From the NCBI GenBank assembly GCA_002189035.1, contig NEEC01000035.1, positions 31,409 to 95,408 on the forward strand: a DNA stretch of 64,000 nucleotides, read 5' to 3'. The notes under the pieces are model-generated. The model made no database searches and was not told the origin of the DNA. It saw nothing but the letters and a program-made list of their open reading frames with translations. This DNA is from Utricularia gibba (taxonomy: Eukaryota; Streptophyta; Magnoliopsida; Lamiales; Lentibulariaceae). A program made the position numbers and the translations under genes. The first letter of the stretch is position 1. The number at the start of each line of letters is the position of its first letter. This document shows, piece by piece, positions 11,761 through 24,498 of this stretch.

Positions 11761-14700
11761 ATGCATCCTCGGACGAAGATGCTTTCAACACGGAAGCTGA
11801 CCGGCACGGAAAGGGGTTCGAAACGGTATGCCGGCGCAGCGTGACTCATCACTTTTCAGATATCGAAATACCGAACGGTGTGCGAGGCCACCATGAGGCT
11901 GCGGGTAGGACACACCCAGAGCTTGTTCAGAGATCGCCTCGAAAACCCATACTTCACGTCATCCAATAAAACGCAGATGTTTTGCAAGCGAAAATCACAA
12001 TCGCGTCGATTCTCGTGTTCCGAGTCGCATCGTCGCGAACGTGGTGGCCAATTTGTGGCACATCTGAAGGCTAATATAAGGCGATAATTCGAGCTCTGAT
12101 GCATCCTCGGACGAAGATGCTTTCAACACGGAAGCTGACCGGCACGGAAAGGGTTCGAAACGGTATGCCGGCGCAGCGTGACTCATCACGGTTTTCAGGA
12201 TATCGCCGAAATACCGAACGGTGTGCGAGGCCACCATGAGGCTGCGGGTAGGGACACACCCAGAGCTTGTTCAGAGATCGCTCGAAAACCCATACTTCAC
12301 GTCATCCAATAAAACGCAGATCTTTTGCAAGGCGAAAATCACAATCGCGTCGATTCTCGTGTTCCGATTTGCGTGAAAACGTAATGGCCAATCGATGCCG
12401 AACGGTGTGCGAGGCCACCATGAGGCTGCGGGTAGGAGAGCTAGCATAACGTCGCGATAATTCGAGCCGAATCGAACGTGGTGGCCAATTTGTGGCACAT
12501 CTGAAGGCTAATATAAGGCGATAATTCGAGCTCTGATGCATCCTCGGACGAAGATGCTTTCAACACGGAAGCTGACCGGCACGGAAAGGGTTCGAAACGG
12601 TATGCCGAAACACGGTTTTCAGACTATCACCGGCGAATGACGAGGCATACCGAGGCTGGCGGCGAGGGACGAAGAGCTTTCAACACGGAAGCTGACCGGC
12701 ACGGAAAGGGTTCGAAACGGTATGTGACTCAGATATCGATCCGAACGTGTGCGAGGCCACCATGAGGCTGCGGGTAGGGACACACCCAGAGCTTGTTCAG
12801 AGATCGCTCGAAAACCCATACTTCACGTCATCCAATAAAACGCAGATCTTTTGCAAGCGAAAATCACAATCGCGTCGATTCTCGTGTTCCGAAGTCGCGA
12901 ACGTGGTGGCCAATTTGTGGCACATCTGAAGGCTAATATAAGGCGATAATTCGAGCTCTGATGCATCCTCGGACGAAGATGCTTTCAACACGGAAGCTGA
13001 CCGGCATTCGAAACGGTATGCCGGCGCAGCGTGACTCATCGATTTCAGATATCGACGAATAACCGAACCATTGTGTTCCACCCATGTCGCAGCTAAGCCG
13101 GCGTCGATACGCATCGTCGTGGCCAATTTGTGGCACATCTGAAGGCTAATATAAGGCGATAATTCGAGCTCTGATGCATCGGACGAAGATGCTTTCAACA
13201 CGGAAGCTGACCGGCACGGAAAGGGTTCGTACGGAACTCACGATCTGATATGCCGAACGGAAATGAGGCGCAGATTGTTCATCGCCTTAGCCGCAGAAAT
13301 CACAATCGCGTCGATTCTCGTGTTCCGAGTCGCATCGTCGCGAACGTGGTGGCCAATTTGTGGCACATCTGAAGGCTAATAAGGCGATAATTCGAGCTCT
13401 GATGCATCCTCGGACGAAGATGCTTTCAACACGGAAGCTGACCGGCACGGAAAGGGGTTCGAAACGGTATGCCGGCGCAGCGTGACTCATCTTTTCAGGT
13501 ATCGAGGCGAGATTGTTCAGAGATCGCCTCGAAAACCCATACTTCACGTCACCCAATAAAACGCAGATGTTTTGCAAGGGCGAAAATCACAATCTTGCGT
13601 CGATTCTCGTGTTCGACGAGTCGCATCTGTCACGCGAACGTGGTGATGTTTTGCAAGGCGAAAATCACAATCGCGTCGATTCTCGTGTTCCGACATCGTC
13701 GCGAACGTGGTGGCCAATTTGTGGCACATCTGAAGGCTAATAAGGCGATAATTCGAGCTCTGATGCATCCTCGGACGAAGATGCTTTCAACACGGAAGCT
13801 GACCGGCACGGAAAGGGGTTCGAAACGGTATGCCGGCGCAGCGTGACTCATCATCTTCAAGATATCGTGCCGAACGGTGTGCGAGGCCACCATGAGGCTT
13901 AGGGACACACCCAGAGCTTGTTCAGAGATCGCTCGAAAACCCATACTTCACGTCATCGAGATGCAAAACGCGTCCAGAAAAAGAAGGCTAGGCGAAAAGT
14001 ATGCAACGACTTGCGTCAGCTCTCACGTGTTTTTGCAAGGAAAATCACAATCGCGTCGAAGTCGCATCGTCGCGAACGTGGTGGCCAATTTGTGGCACAT
14101 CTGAAGGCTAATAAGGCGATAATTCGAGCTCTGATGCATCCTCGGACGAAGATGCTTTCAACACGGAAGCTGACCGGCACGGAAAGGGGTTCGAAACGGT
14201 ATGCCGGCGCAGCGTGACTCATCACGGTTTTCAGGATATCGCCGAAATACCGAACGGTGTGCGAGGCCACCATGAGGCTGCGGGGACACACCCAGAGCTT
14301 GTTCAGAGATCGCCTCGAAAACCCATACTTCACGTCATAAAAACACAAGCGAAAATCACAATCGCGTCGAAAAACGTGGTGGCCACGAAGGCGATAATTT
14401 CTGATGCATCCTCGGACGCTTTCGAAACCGGCACGGAAAGGGGTTCGAAACGATATCGACAAGATATCGATTCGAACCATGAGGCTGCGGGTGGAACGAG
14501 CTTGTTCAGAGATCGCCTCGAAAACCCATACTTCACGTCACCCAATAAAACGCAGCAAGGCGAAAATCACAATCGCGTCGATTCTCGTGTTCCGAGTCGC
14601 AAACAATTTGTGGCACATCTGAAGGCTAATATAAGGCGATAATTCGAGCTCTGATGCATCCTCGGACGAAGATTTCGCTGACTTCGAAAATGCCGGAACT

Positions 14701-17700
14701 CATCACGCACCGACCGAACGGTGTGCGAGGCCACCATGAGGCTGCGGTAGGATTGTTCAGAGAAAAACGGTATCACAATTCGATTCTCGTGTTCCGAGTC
14801 GCATCGTCGCGAACGTGGTGGCCAATTTGTGGCACATCTGAAGGCTAATATAAGGCGATAATTCGAGCTCTGATGCATCCTCGGACGAAGAAGCTGTTTC
14901 CGAAACTCATCGGCGTGTGCGAGGCCACCATGAGGCTGCGGGTAGGAACACACCAGAGCTTGTTCAGAGATCGCCTCGAAAACCCATACACGTCTACTGG
15001 CTCACAATCGCGTCGATTCTCGTGTTCCGAGTCGCATCGTCGCGAACGTGGTGGCCAATTTGTGGCACATCTGAAGGCTAATATAAGGCGATGAGCTGAT
15101 GCATCCTCGGAAGATGCGAAGCTGACCGGCATTCGAAACGGTATTGACGATTTCGATCGAAATACCGAACGGTGTGCGAGGCCACCATGAGGCTGCGGGT
15201 AGGAACACACCCAGAGAGAGATCGGGTTAAAACGAGAACGGCGTCGATGTGTTCCGAGTCGCATCGTCGCGAACGTGGTGGCCAATTTGTGGCACATCTG
15301 AAGGCTAATATAAGGCGATAATTCGAGCTCTGATGCATCCTCGGACGAAGATGCTTTCAACACGGAAGCTGACCGGCACGGAAAGGGGTTCGAAACGGTA
15401 TGCCGGCGCAGCGTGACTCATCACGATTTCAGATATCGCCGAAATACCGAACGGTGTGCGAGGCCACCATGAGGCTGCGGGTAGGGACACACCCAGAGCT
15501 TGTTCAGAGATCGCTCGAAAACCCATACTTCACGTCATCCAATAAAACGCAGATCAAGCCGAAAATCACAATCGCGTCGATTCTCGTGTTCCGAATCGTC
15601 GCGAACGTGGTGGCCAATTTGTGGCACATCTGAAGGCTAATATAAGGCGATAATTCGAGCTCTGATGCATCCTCGGACGAAGATGCTTTCGAACACGGAA
15701 GCTGACCGGCACGGATTCGAAACGGTATTGACACATGAGCTCTGATGCAGGAGACGGAATTCGCCGAACGGTGTGCGAGGCCACCATGAGGCTGCGGGTA
15801 GGGACACACCCAGAGCTTGTTCAGAGATCGCCTCGAAAACCCATACTTCACGTCACCAATAAAACGCAGATGTTTTGCAAGCGAGTCGAATTCGTATGCC
15901 GCGAACGTAAGTGCACATCTGAAGGCAATATAAGGCGATAATTCGAGCTCTGATGCATCCTCGGACGAAGATGCTTTCAACACGGAAGCTGACCGGCACG
16001 GAAAGGGGTTCGAAACGGTATGCCGGGCGCAACTCATCGATTTTCAGATATCGCCCGAACGGTGTGCGAGGCCACCATGAGGCTGCGGGTAGGACTAGAG
16101 CTTGTTCAGAGATCGCCTCGAAAACCCATACTTCACGTCACCCAATAAAACGCAGATGTTTTGCAAGCCGAAAATCACAATCGATTCTCGTGTTCCGAGA
16201 TCGTCGCGAACGTGGTGGCCAATTTGTGGCACATCTGAAGGCTAATATAAGGCGATAATTCGAGCTCTGATGCATCCTCGGACGAAGATGCTTTCAACAC
16301 GGAAGCTGACCGGCACGGAAAGGGTTCGAAACGGTATGCCGGCGCAGCGTGACTCATCGATCTTCAAGATATCGACGAGATGCCGAACGGTGTGCGAGGC
16401 CACCATGAGGCTGCGGAGGAACACACCTAGAGCTTGTTCAGAGATCGCCTCGAAAACCCATACTTCACGTCGACCCAATAAAACGCAGATGTTTTGCAAG
16501 CGAAAATCACAATCGCGTCGATTCTCGTTCTCGTGTCCGAGTCGCATCGTCGAACGTGGTGGCCAATTTGTGGCACATCTGAAGGCTAATATAAGGCGAT
16601 AATTCGAGCTCTGATGCATCCTCGGACGAAGATGCTTTCAACACGGAAGCTGACCGGCACGGAAAGGGCGAAACGGTATGCCGAGCGCAGCGTGACTCAT
16701 CAGGTTTTCAGGATATCGAAATACCGAACGGTGTGCGAGGCCACCATGAGGCTGCGGGTAGGACACACCCAGAGCTTGTTCAGAGATCGCTCGAAAACCC
16801 ATACTTCACGTCATCCAATAAAACGCAGATCCAAGCCGAAAATCGCGTCGATTCTCGTGTTCCGCATCGTCGCGAACGTGGTGGCCAATTTGTGGCACAT
16901 CTGAAGGCTAATATAAGGCGATAATTCGAGCTCTGATGCATCCTCGGACGAAGATGCTTTCAACACGGAAGCTGACCGGCACGGAAAGGGGTTCGAAACG
17001 GTATGCCGGCGCAGCGTGACTCATCATTTTCAAGATATCGACGAATGCCGAACGGTGTGCGAGGCCACCATGAGGCTGCGGGTAGGACACACCCAGAGCT
17101 TGTTCAGAGATCGCATCGAAAACCCATACTTCACGTCACCCAATAAAACGCAGATCAAGGCGAAAATCGCGTCGAGTGTTCCGAGTCGCATCGTCGCGAA
17201 CGTGGTGGCCAATTTGTGGCACATCTGAAGGCTAAATAAGGCGATAATTCGAGCTCTGATGCATCCTCGGACGAAGATGCTTTCAACACGGAAGCTGACC
17301 GGCACGGAAAGGGTTCGAAACGGTATGCCGGCGCAGCGTGACTCATCACGAGGATATCGAAATACGAACGGTGTGCGAGGCCACCATCTGCGGGCTAGGC
17401 GAGAGCTTGTTCAGCGCTCGAAAACCCATACTTCACGTCATCCAATAAAACGCAGATAAGCGAAAATCACAATCGCGTCGATTCTCGTGTTCCGAAACCG
17501 GCATCGTCGCGAACGTGGTGGCCAATTTGTGGCACATCTGAAGGCTAATATAAGGCGATAATTCGAGCTCTGATGCATCCTCGGACGAAGATGCTTTCAA
17601 CACGGAAGCTGACCGGCACGGAAAGGGGTTCGAAACGGTATGCCGGGCGCAGCGTGACTCATCGATCTTCAAGATATCGACGAATCCGAACGGTGTGCGA

Positions 17701-19580
17701 GGCCACCATGAGGCTGCGGGTAGGACACACCAGAGCTTGTTCAGAGATCGCCTCGAAAACCCATACTTCACGTCACCCAATAAAACGCAGCCGAAAATCA
17801 CAATCGCGTCGATTCTCGTGTTCCGAGTCGCATCGTCGCGAACGTGGTGGCCAATACATCTGAAGGCTAATATAAGGCGATAATTCGAGCTCTGATGCAT
17901 CCTCGGACGAAGATGCTTTCAACACGGAAGCTGACCGGCACGGAAAGGGGTTCGAAACGGTATGCCGGGCGCAGCGTGACTCATCACGCAAGTATCGACT
18001 GCCGAACGGTCGAGGCTGAGGCTGCGAAGAGCTAGAGATCGCCTCGAAAACCCATACTTCACGTCACCCAATAAAACGTGTTTTGCAAGGCGAAAATCAC
18101 AATCGCGTCGATTCTCGTGTTCCGAGTCGCATCGAACCCAATGAGGGCTAAGCGATAATTCGAGCTCTGATGCATCCTCGGACGAAGATGCTTTCAACAC
18201 GGAAGCTGACCGGCACGGAAAGGGGTTCGTATGAGAGATATCGCCGAACGGTCGAGGCCAATGAGGCTGCCATAGAGATCTTCACGTCACCAATAAAACG
18301 CAGATGTTTTGCAAGGCGAAAATCACAATCGCGTCGATTCTCGAGTCGCATCGTTGGTGGCACACATCTGAAAAATATAAGAATAACGTGCGAAGCTGAC
18401 TCGATCGTGACGATATCGAACGAACATGCTTTTGTTCAACGGGTGAAGCAAGCTGATACGGTCGAAAATTTGTGGGAAGGCTAAGGCGATAATTCGAGCT
18501 CTGATGCATCCTCGGACGAAGATGCTTTCAACACGGAAGCTGACCGGCACGGAAAGGGTTCGAAACGGTATGCCGGCGCAGCAGGTTGTTCTGCAGGATA
18601 TCGCCTCGAAATACTTGATCCACGCACAAGATGCGTCGAACGATGGTGGCCGAGGGCGGCGATAGAGGATGCAGGACCGGAAGCTGAGGCTGCGGGCCAG
18701 AGGGACGACCGAAAGACCATGAGGCTTATTCAGAGATCGCCGAAAACCCATACTTCACGTCACCCAATAAAACGCAGATGTTTTGCAAGGAACGCGAAAA
18801 TCACAATCGAAGGCGTCGATTCTCGTGTTCCGAGTCGCATCGTCGCGAACGTGGTGGCCAATTTGTGGCACATCTGAAGGCATAATAATAAGAAGCGATA
18901 ATTCGAGCTCTGATGCATCCTCGGACGAAGATGCTTTCAACACGGAAGCTGACCGGCACGGAAAGGGTTCGAAACGGTATGGGCGCAGCGTGACTCATCA
19001 CTTCAGATATCGCCGACGGTGTGCGAGGCCACCATGAGGCTGCGGGTAGGACACACCCAGAGCTTGTTCAGAGATCGCTCGAAAACCCATACTTCACGTC
19101 ATCCAATAAAACGCAGATCTTTTGCAAGCCGAAAATCACAATCGCGTCGATTCTCGTGTTCCGAGTCGCATCGTCGCGAACGTGGTGGCCAATTTGTGGC
19201 ACATCTGAAGGCTAATATAAGGCGATAATTCGAGCTCTGATGCATCCTCGGACGAAGATGCTTTCAACACGGAAGCTGACCGGCACGGAAGGGCTTCGAA
19301 ACGGTATGCCGGGCGCAGCGTGACTCATCTTGATCTTCAGATATCGACGAGATGCCGAACGGTGTGCGAGGCCACCATGAGGCTGCGGGTAGGACACACC
19401 CAGAGCTTGTTCAGAGATCGCCTCGAAAACCCATACTTCACGTCACCCAATAAAACGCAGATGTTTTGCAAGCGAAAATCACAATCGCGTCGATTCTCGT
19501 GTTCCGATGCATCGTCGCGAACGTGGTGGCCAATTTGTGGCACATCTGAAGGCTAATATAAGGCGATAATTCGAGCTCTG

Positions 19581-19796
19581 ATGCATCCTCGGACGAAGAT
19601 GCTTTCAACACGGAAGCTGACCGGCACGGAAAGGGGTTCGAAACGGTATGCCGGCGCAGCGTGACTCATCATTTCAAGATATCGAAATGCCGAACGGTGT
19701 GCGAGGCCACCATGAGGCTGCGGGTAGGACGCGAACGTGGTGGCCAATTCATGGCACATCTGAAGAAGCTAATATAAGGCGATAATTCGAGCTCTG
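19581..19796 (+). repeat. 216-bp deleted satellite unit
   Basis: The unit is normal to ctgcgggtaggac and then continues as gcgaacgtggtggcc at about 19,730, skipping roughly 127 bp that normally hold cttgttcagagatcgc, the AATAAA block and cacaatcgcgtcg. Its tail also carries caattcatggcac and tgaagaagct in place of the usual bases. Confidence 0.75.
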
Positions 19797-19927
19797 ATGC
19801 ATCCTCGGACGAAGATGCTTTCAACACGGAAGCTGACCGGCACGGAAAGGGGTTCGAAACGGTATGCCGAGCGCAGCGTGACTCTGATCCGAGCTCTGAT
19901 GCATCCTTATTTCAATAAAGCTGATGC

Positions 19928-20104
19928 GAGGCCACCATGAGGCTGCGGGTAGGGACACACCCAGAGCTTGTTCAGAGAAAAACGGTATTTCGGATCAATG
20001 AAACATCTGAAAATCACGAATTCACGAAGATATTCGACCGTGACGCGTCGAACGAGGCCACCATGAGGCTGCGGGTAGGGACACACCCAGAGCTTGTTCA
20101 GAGA
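19928..20104 (+). repeat. 51-bp direct duplication around a 75-bp unusual segment
   Basis: The block from gaggccaccatgaggctgcg to gcttgttcagaga occurs identically at 19,928-19,978 and 20,054-20,104. The 75 bp between (19,979-20,053) reads aaaacggtatttcggatc and so on; it includes unit-like words (acatctgaa, aaaatcac) but no normal unit order. It looks like a local partial duplication with an internal rearrangement. Confidence 0.75.
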
Positions 20105-20690
20105 TCGCTCGAAAACCCATACTTCACGTCATCCAATAAAACGCAGATCGCAATTTGATGTGGCGCATCGTCGAAAATTTGTGGCACATCTGAAGGCTAA
20201 TATAAGGCGATAATTCGAGCTCTGATGCATCCTCGGACGAAGATGCTTTCAACACGGAAGCTGACCGGCACGGAAAGGGGTTCGAAACGGTATGCCGGCG
20301 CAGCGTGACTCATCTTGATCTTCAAGATATCGACGAGATGCCGAACGGTGTGCGAGGCCACCATGAGGCTGCGGGTAGGGACACGCCTCGAAAACCCAGA
20401 GCTTGTTCAGAGATCGCGTCGAAAACCCGATCTGACATTCACGTCATCCAATAAAATGCCGCAGACTCATTTGCAAGCCGAAGATCACAATCGCGTCGAG
20501 TCGTGTTCCGAAACTCATCGTCGCGAACGTGGTGGCCAATTTGTGGCACATCTGAAGGCTAATATAAGGCGATAATTCGAGCTCTGATGCATCCTCGGAC
20601 GAAGATGCTTTCAACACGGAAGCTGACCGGCACGGAAAGGGGTTCGAAACGGTATGCCGGGCGCAGCGTGACTCATCTGATCTTCAAGAT

Positions 20691-21275
20691 ATCGACGAGA
20701 CGCCTGCGTGATAGGCCGTCGCGACCAATTTGAGAAGCTGCGGAGTAGCATCCTCGGACGAAGATGCTTTCAACACGGAAGCTGACCGGCACGGAAAGGG
20801 TTCTTGTTCAGAGATATCGCCGAACGGCGAACCCATACTTCACGTCATCCAATAAAACGCAGATCTTTTGCAAGCCGAAAATCACAATCGCGTCGATTCT
20901 CGTGTTCCGAGATCGCGCGAAAATCACATCTGAAGGCCGCGTCTGATGCATCCTCGGCTGCTTTCAATTTCGTCGCAGAGATGGTTATGAAGTAGAGATT
21001 CGAAAACCCATACTTCACGTCACCAATAAAACGCAGATGTTTTGCATCACAATCGATAAGTCGCGATAATTTCAATCTGACGGCGATCGAGCTGATGCAT
21101 CCTCGGACGAAGATGCTTTCAACACGGAAGCTGACCGGCACGGAAAGGGTTCGAAACGGTATGCCGGCGCAGCGTGACTCATCTTGATATTGCCGAACGA
21201 TGATATTGGACGCCTCGAAAACGGTGCTCACAATATAGTCGCATCGTCGCGATAATTCGAAGCTAGGCGATGAGC
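20691..21275 (+). repeat. Scrambled satellite patch
   Basis: After a normal type B start (20,588-20,700) the order breaks. Start-box copies lie at about 20,750-20,803 and 21,096-21,170 with only fragments of the remaining unit between them. The cccatacttcacgtca block occurs at 20,831 and again at 21,008. The end block is reduced or missing. No foreign sequence is recognisable. Regular units resume at 21,276. Confidence 0.75.
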
Positions 21276-24128
21276 ATGCATCCTCGGACGAAGATGCTTT
21301 CAACACGGAAGCTGACCGGCACGGAAAGGGGTTCGAAACGGTATGCCGGCGCAGCGTGACTCATCACGGTTTTCAGGATATCGAAATACCGAACGGTGTG
21401 CGAGGCCACCATGAGGCTGCGGGTAGGGACACACCCAGAGCTTGTTCAGAGATCGCCTCGAAAACCCATACTTCACGTCATAAAACGCAATAAAAAATCG
21501 CGTCGAGATCTTTGGTGCAAGCACATCTGAAAATATAAGGCGATAATTCGAGCTCTGATGCATCCTCGGACGAAGATGCTTTCAACACGGAAGCTGACCG
21601 GCACGGAAAGGGTTCGAAACGGTATGCCGGGCGCAGCGTGACTCATCCGATATCGACGAATCCGAACGGTGTGCGAGGCCACCATGAGGCTGCGGGTAGG
21701 ACACACCAGAGCTTGTTCAGAGATCGCCTCGAAAACCCATACTTCACGTCACCCAATAAAACGCAGATTTTTGCAAGGCGAAAATCACAATCGCGTCGAT
21801 TCTCGTGTTCCGAGTCGCATCGTCGCGAACGTGGTGGCCAATTTGTGGCACATCTGAAGGCTAATATAAGGCGATAATTCGAGCTCTGATGCATCCTCGG
21901 ACGAAGATGCTTTCAACACGGAAGCTGACCGGCACGGAAAGGGGTTCGAAACGGTATGCCGGCGCAGCGTGACTCATCATTTCAAGATATCGTACCGAAC
22001 GGTGTGCGAGGCCACCATGAGGCTGCGGGTAGGGACACACCCAGAGCTTGTTCAGAGATCGCCTCGAAAACCCATACTTCACGTCATCCAATAAAACGCA
22101 GATCTTTTGCAAGCGAAAATCACAATCGCGTCGATTCTCGTGTTCCGAGTCGCATCGTCGCGAACGTGGTGGCCAATTTGTGGCACATCTGAAGGCTAAT
22201 ATAAGGCGATAATTCGAGCTCTGATGCATCCTCGGACGAAGATGCTTTCAACACGGAAGCTGACCGGCACGGAAAGGGGTTCGAAACGGTATGCCGGGCG
22301 CAGCGTGACTCATCATTTCAAGATATCGACGAATACCGAACGGTGTGCGAGGCCACCATGAGGCTGCGGGTAGGGACACACCCAGAGCTTGTTCAGAGAT
22401 CGCTCGAAAACCCATACTTCACGTCATCCAATAAAACGCAGATCTTTTGCAAGCCGAAAATCACAATCGCGTCGATTCTCGTGTTCCGAAACTCATCGTC
22501 GCGAACGTGGTGGCCAATTTGTGGCACATCTGAAGGCTAATATAAGGCGATAATTCGAGCTCTGATGCATCCTCGGACGAAGATGCTTTCAACACGGAAG
22601 CTGACCGGCACGGAAAGGGTTCGAAACGGTATGCCGGGCGCAGCGTGACTCATCTTGATCTTCAAGATATCGACGAGATGCCGAACGGTGTGCGAGGCCA
22701 CCATGAGGCTGCGGGTAGGAACACACCAGAGCTTGTTCAGAGATCGCCTCGAAAACCCATACTTCACGTCACCCAATAAAACAGATGTTTTGCAAGCGAA
22801 AATCACAATCGCGTCGATTCTCGTGTTCCGAATCGTCGCGAACGTGGTGGCCAATTTGTGGCACATCTGAAGGCTAAATAAACGGTAAGCGTGAATTGAG
22901 GCACATGCATCTCTCGAAGGTATGAGAACGATGCCAATTTGTGGCACATCGGACGATAATTCGAGCTCTGATGCATCCTCGGACGAAGATTCAACACGGA
23001 AGCTGACCGGCACGGAAGGGCTTCGAAACGGTATGCGCGGCGTGACTCATCTTGATCTTCAAGATATCGACGAGATGCCGAACGGTGTGCGAGGCCACCA
23101 TGAGGCTGCGGTAGGGACACACCAGAGCTTGTTCAGAGATTCAAGATATATGCCGGATGCCGAACGTGACGAGGCCACGATCTGATGCAGGATGCGGGTA
23201 GGACGACATGCCGAGACGCTTGTTCAGAGATGCGAGGCGAACCATGAGGCTGCGGGTAGGACACACTAGAGCTTGTTCAGAGATCGCCTCGAAAACCCAT
23301 ACTTCACGTCACCAATAAAACGCAGATGTTTTGCAAGGCGAAAATCACAATCGCGTCGATTCTGTGTTCCGAGTCGCATCGTCGCGAACGTGGTGGCCAA
23401 TTTGTGGCACATCTGAAGGCTAATATAAGGCGATAATTCGAGCTCTGATGCATCCTCGGACGAAGATGCTTTCAACACGGAAGCTGACCGGCACGGAAAG
23501 GGTTCGAAACGGTATGCCGGCGCAGCGTGACTCATCTTGATTTCAAGATATCGCCGATGCCGAACGGTGTGCGAGGCCACCATGAGGCTGCGGGTAGGAC
23601 ACACCCAGAGCTTGTTCAGAGATCGCTCGAAAACCCATACTTCACGTCACCCAATAAAACGCAGATTTTGCAAGCGAAAATCACAATCGCGTCGATTCTC
23701 GTGTTCCGAGTCGCATCGTCGCGAACGTGGTGGCCAATTTGTGGCACATCTGAAGGCTATATAAGGCGATAATTCGAGCTCTGATGCATCCTCGGACGAA
23801 GATGCTTTCAACACGGAAGCTGACCGGCACGGAAACGGCTTCGAAACGGTATGCCGGGCGCAGCGTGACTCATCTTGATCTTCAAGATATCGACGAGATG
23901 CCGAACGGTGTGCGAGGCCACCATGAGGCTGCGGGTAGGAACACACCAGAGCTTGTTCAGAGATCGCCTCGAAAACCCATACTTCACGTCACCCAATAAA
24001 ACGCAGATGTTTTGCAAGCCGAAAATCACAATCGCGTCGATTCTCGTGTTCCGAGTCGCATCGTCGCGAACGTGGTGGCCAATTGTGGCACATCTGAAGG
24101 CTAAGATAAGGCGATAATTCGAGCTCTG

Positions 24129-24498
24129 ATGCATCCTCGGACGAAGAAGCTTTCAACACGGAAGATGACCGGCTCGGAACGGGCTTCGAAACGAGATGCC
24201 GGGCGCAGCGTGAATCATCATGATCTTCAAGATATCGACGAATGCCGAACGGTGTGCGAGGCCACCATGAGGCTGCGGGTAGGAACACACCTAGAGCTTG
24301 TTCAGAGATCGCCTCGAAAACCCATACTTCACGTCACCCAATAAAACCCATACTTCACGTCATCCAATAAAACGCAGATCTTTTGCAAGCCGAAAATCAC
24401 AATCGCGTCGATTCTCGTGTTCCGAAACTCATCGTCGCGAACGTGGTGGCCAAAGTGGCACATCTGAAGGCTAATATAAGGCGATAATTCGAGCTCTG
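24129..24498 (+). repeat. 370-bp satellite unit with B-to-A recombination junction
   Basis: A 26-bp segment beginning cccatacttcacgtca and ending ccaataaaa occurs twice in direct tandem, at 24,321-24,346 and 24,347-24,372. The first copy reads caccc (type B) and follows a B-type left part (ggaacacacctag). The second reads catcc (type A) and continues as type A (gatcttttgcaagccg, gaaactcatcg). The unit is therefore about 27 bp longer than normal and switches family exactly at the duplication, as expected from one misaligned exchange between a B and an A unit. Its start also has several unusual bases (gaagatgaccggctcgg, aaacgagatgcc, gtgaatcatcatgatc). Confidence 0.85.

Larger units (their letters stand above)
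11761..20690 (+). repeat. Moderately regular satellite domain with small patches
   Basis: Unit starts include 11,761, 12,098, 12,536, 12,961, 13,401, 13,763, 14,131, 14,654, 15,335, 15,953, 16,270, 16,614, 16,936, 17,259, 17,573, 17,896, 18,170, 18,502, 19,240, 19,581, 19,797, 20,227 and 20,588. Many units are full length; others are short through internal deletions (14,131-15,330, 19,581-19,796). Scrambled stretches lie at 12,360-12,480, 13,030-13,290, 13,960-14,040, 18,210-18,480, 18,590-18,730 and 19,880-20,160. The full type B segment, including ttgatcttc, first appears here, at about 19,330. Variation between neighbours is largely small deletions, as elsewhere. Confidence 0.88.

Noticed and set aside
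18360-18480. Possible foreign insertion in a satellite patch
   Set aside because: It contains rearranged unit-like words (aagctgact, gatatcgaacg, ttgttcaa) and has no terminal repeats, target-site duplication or coding capacity.
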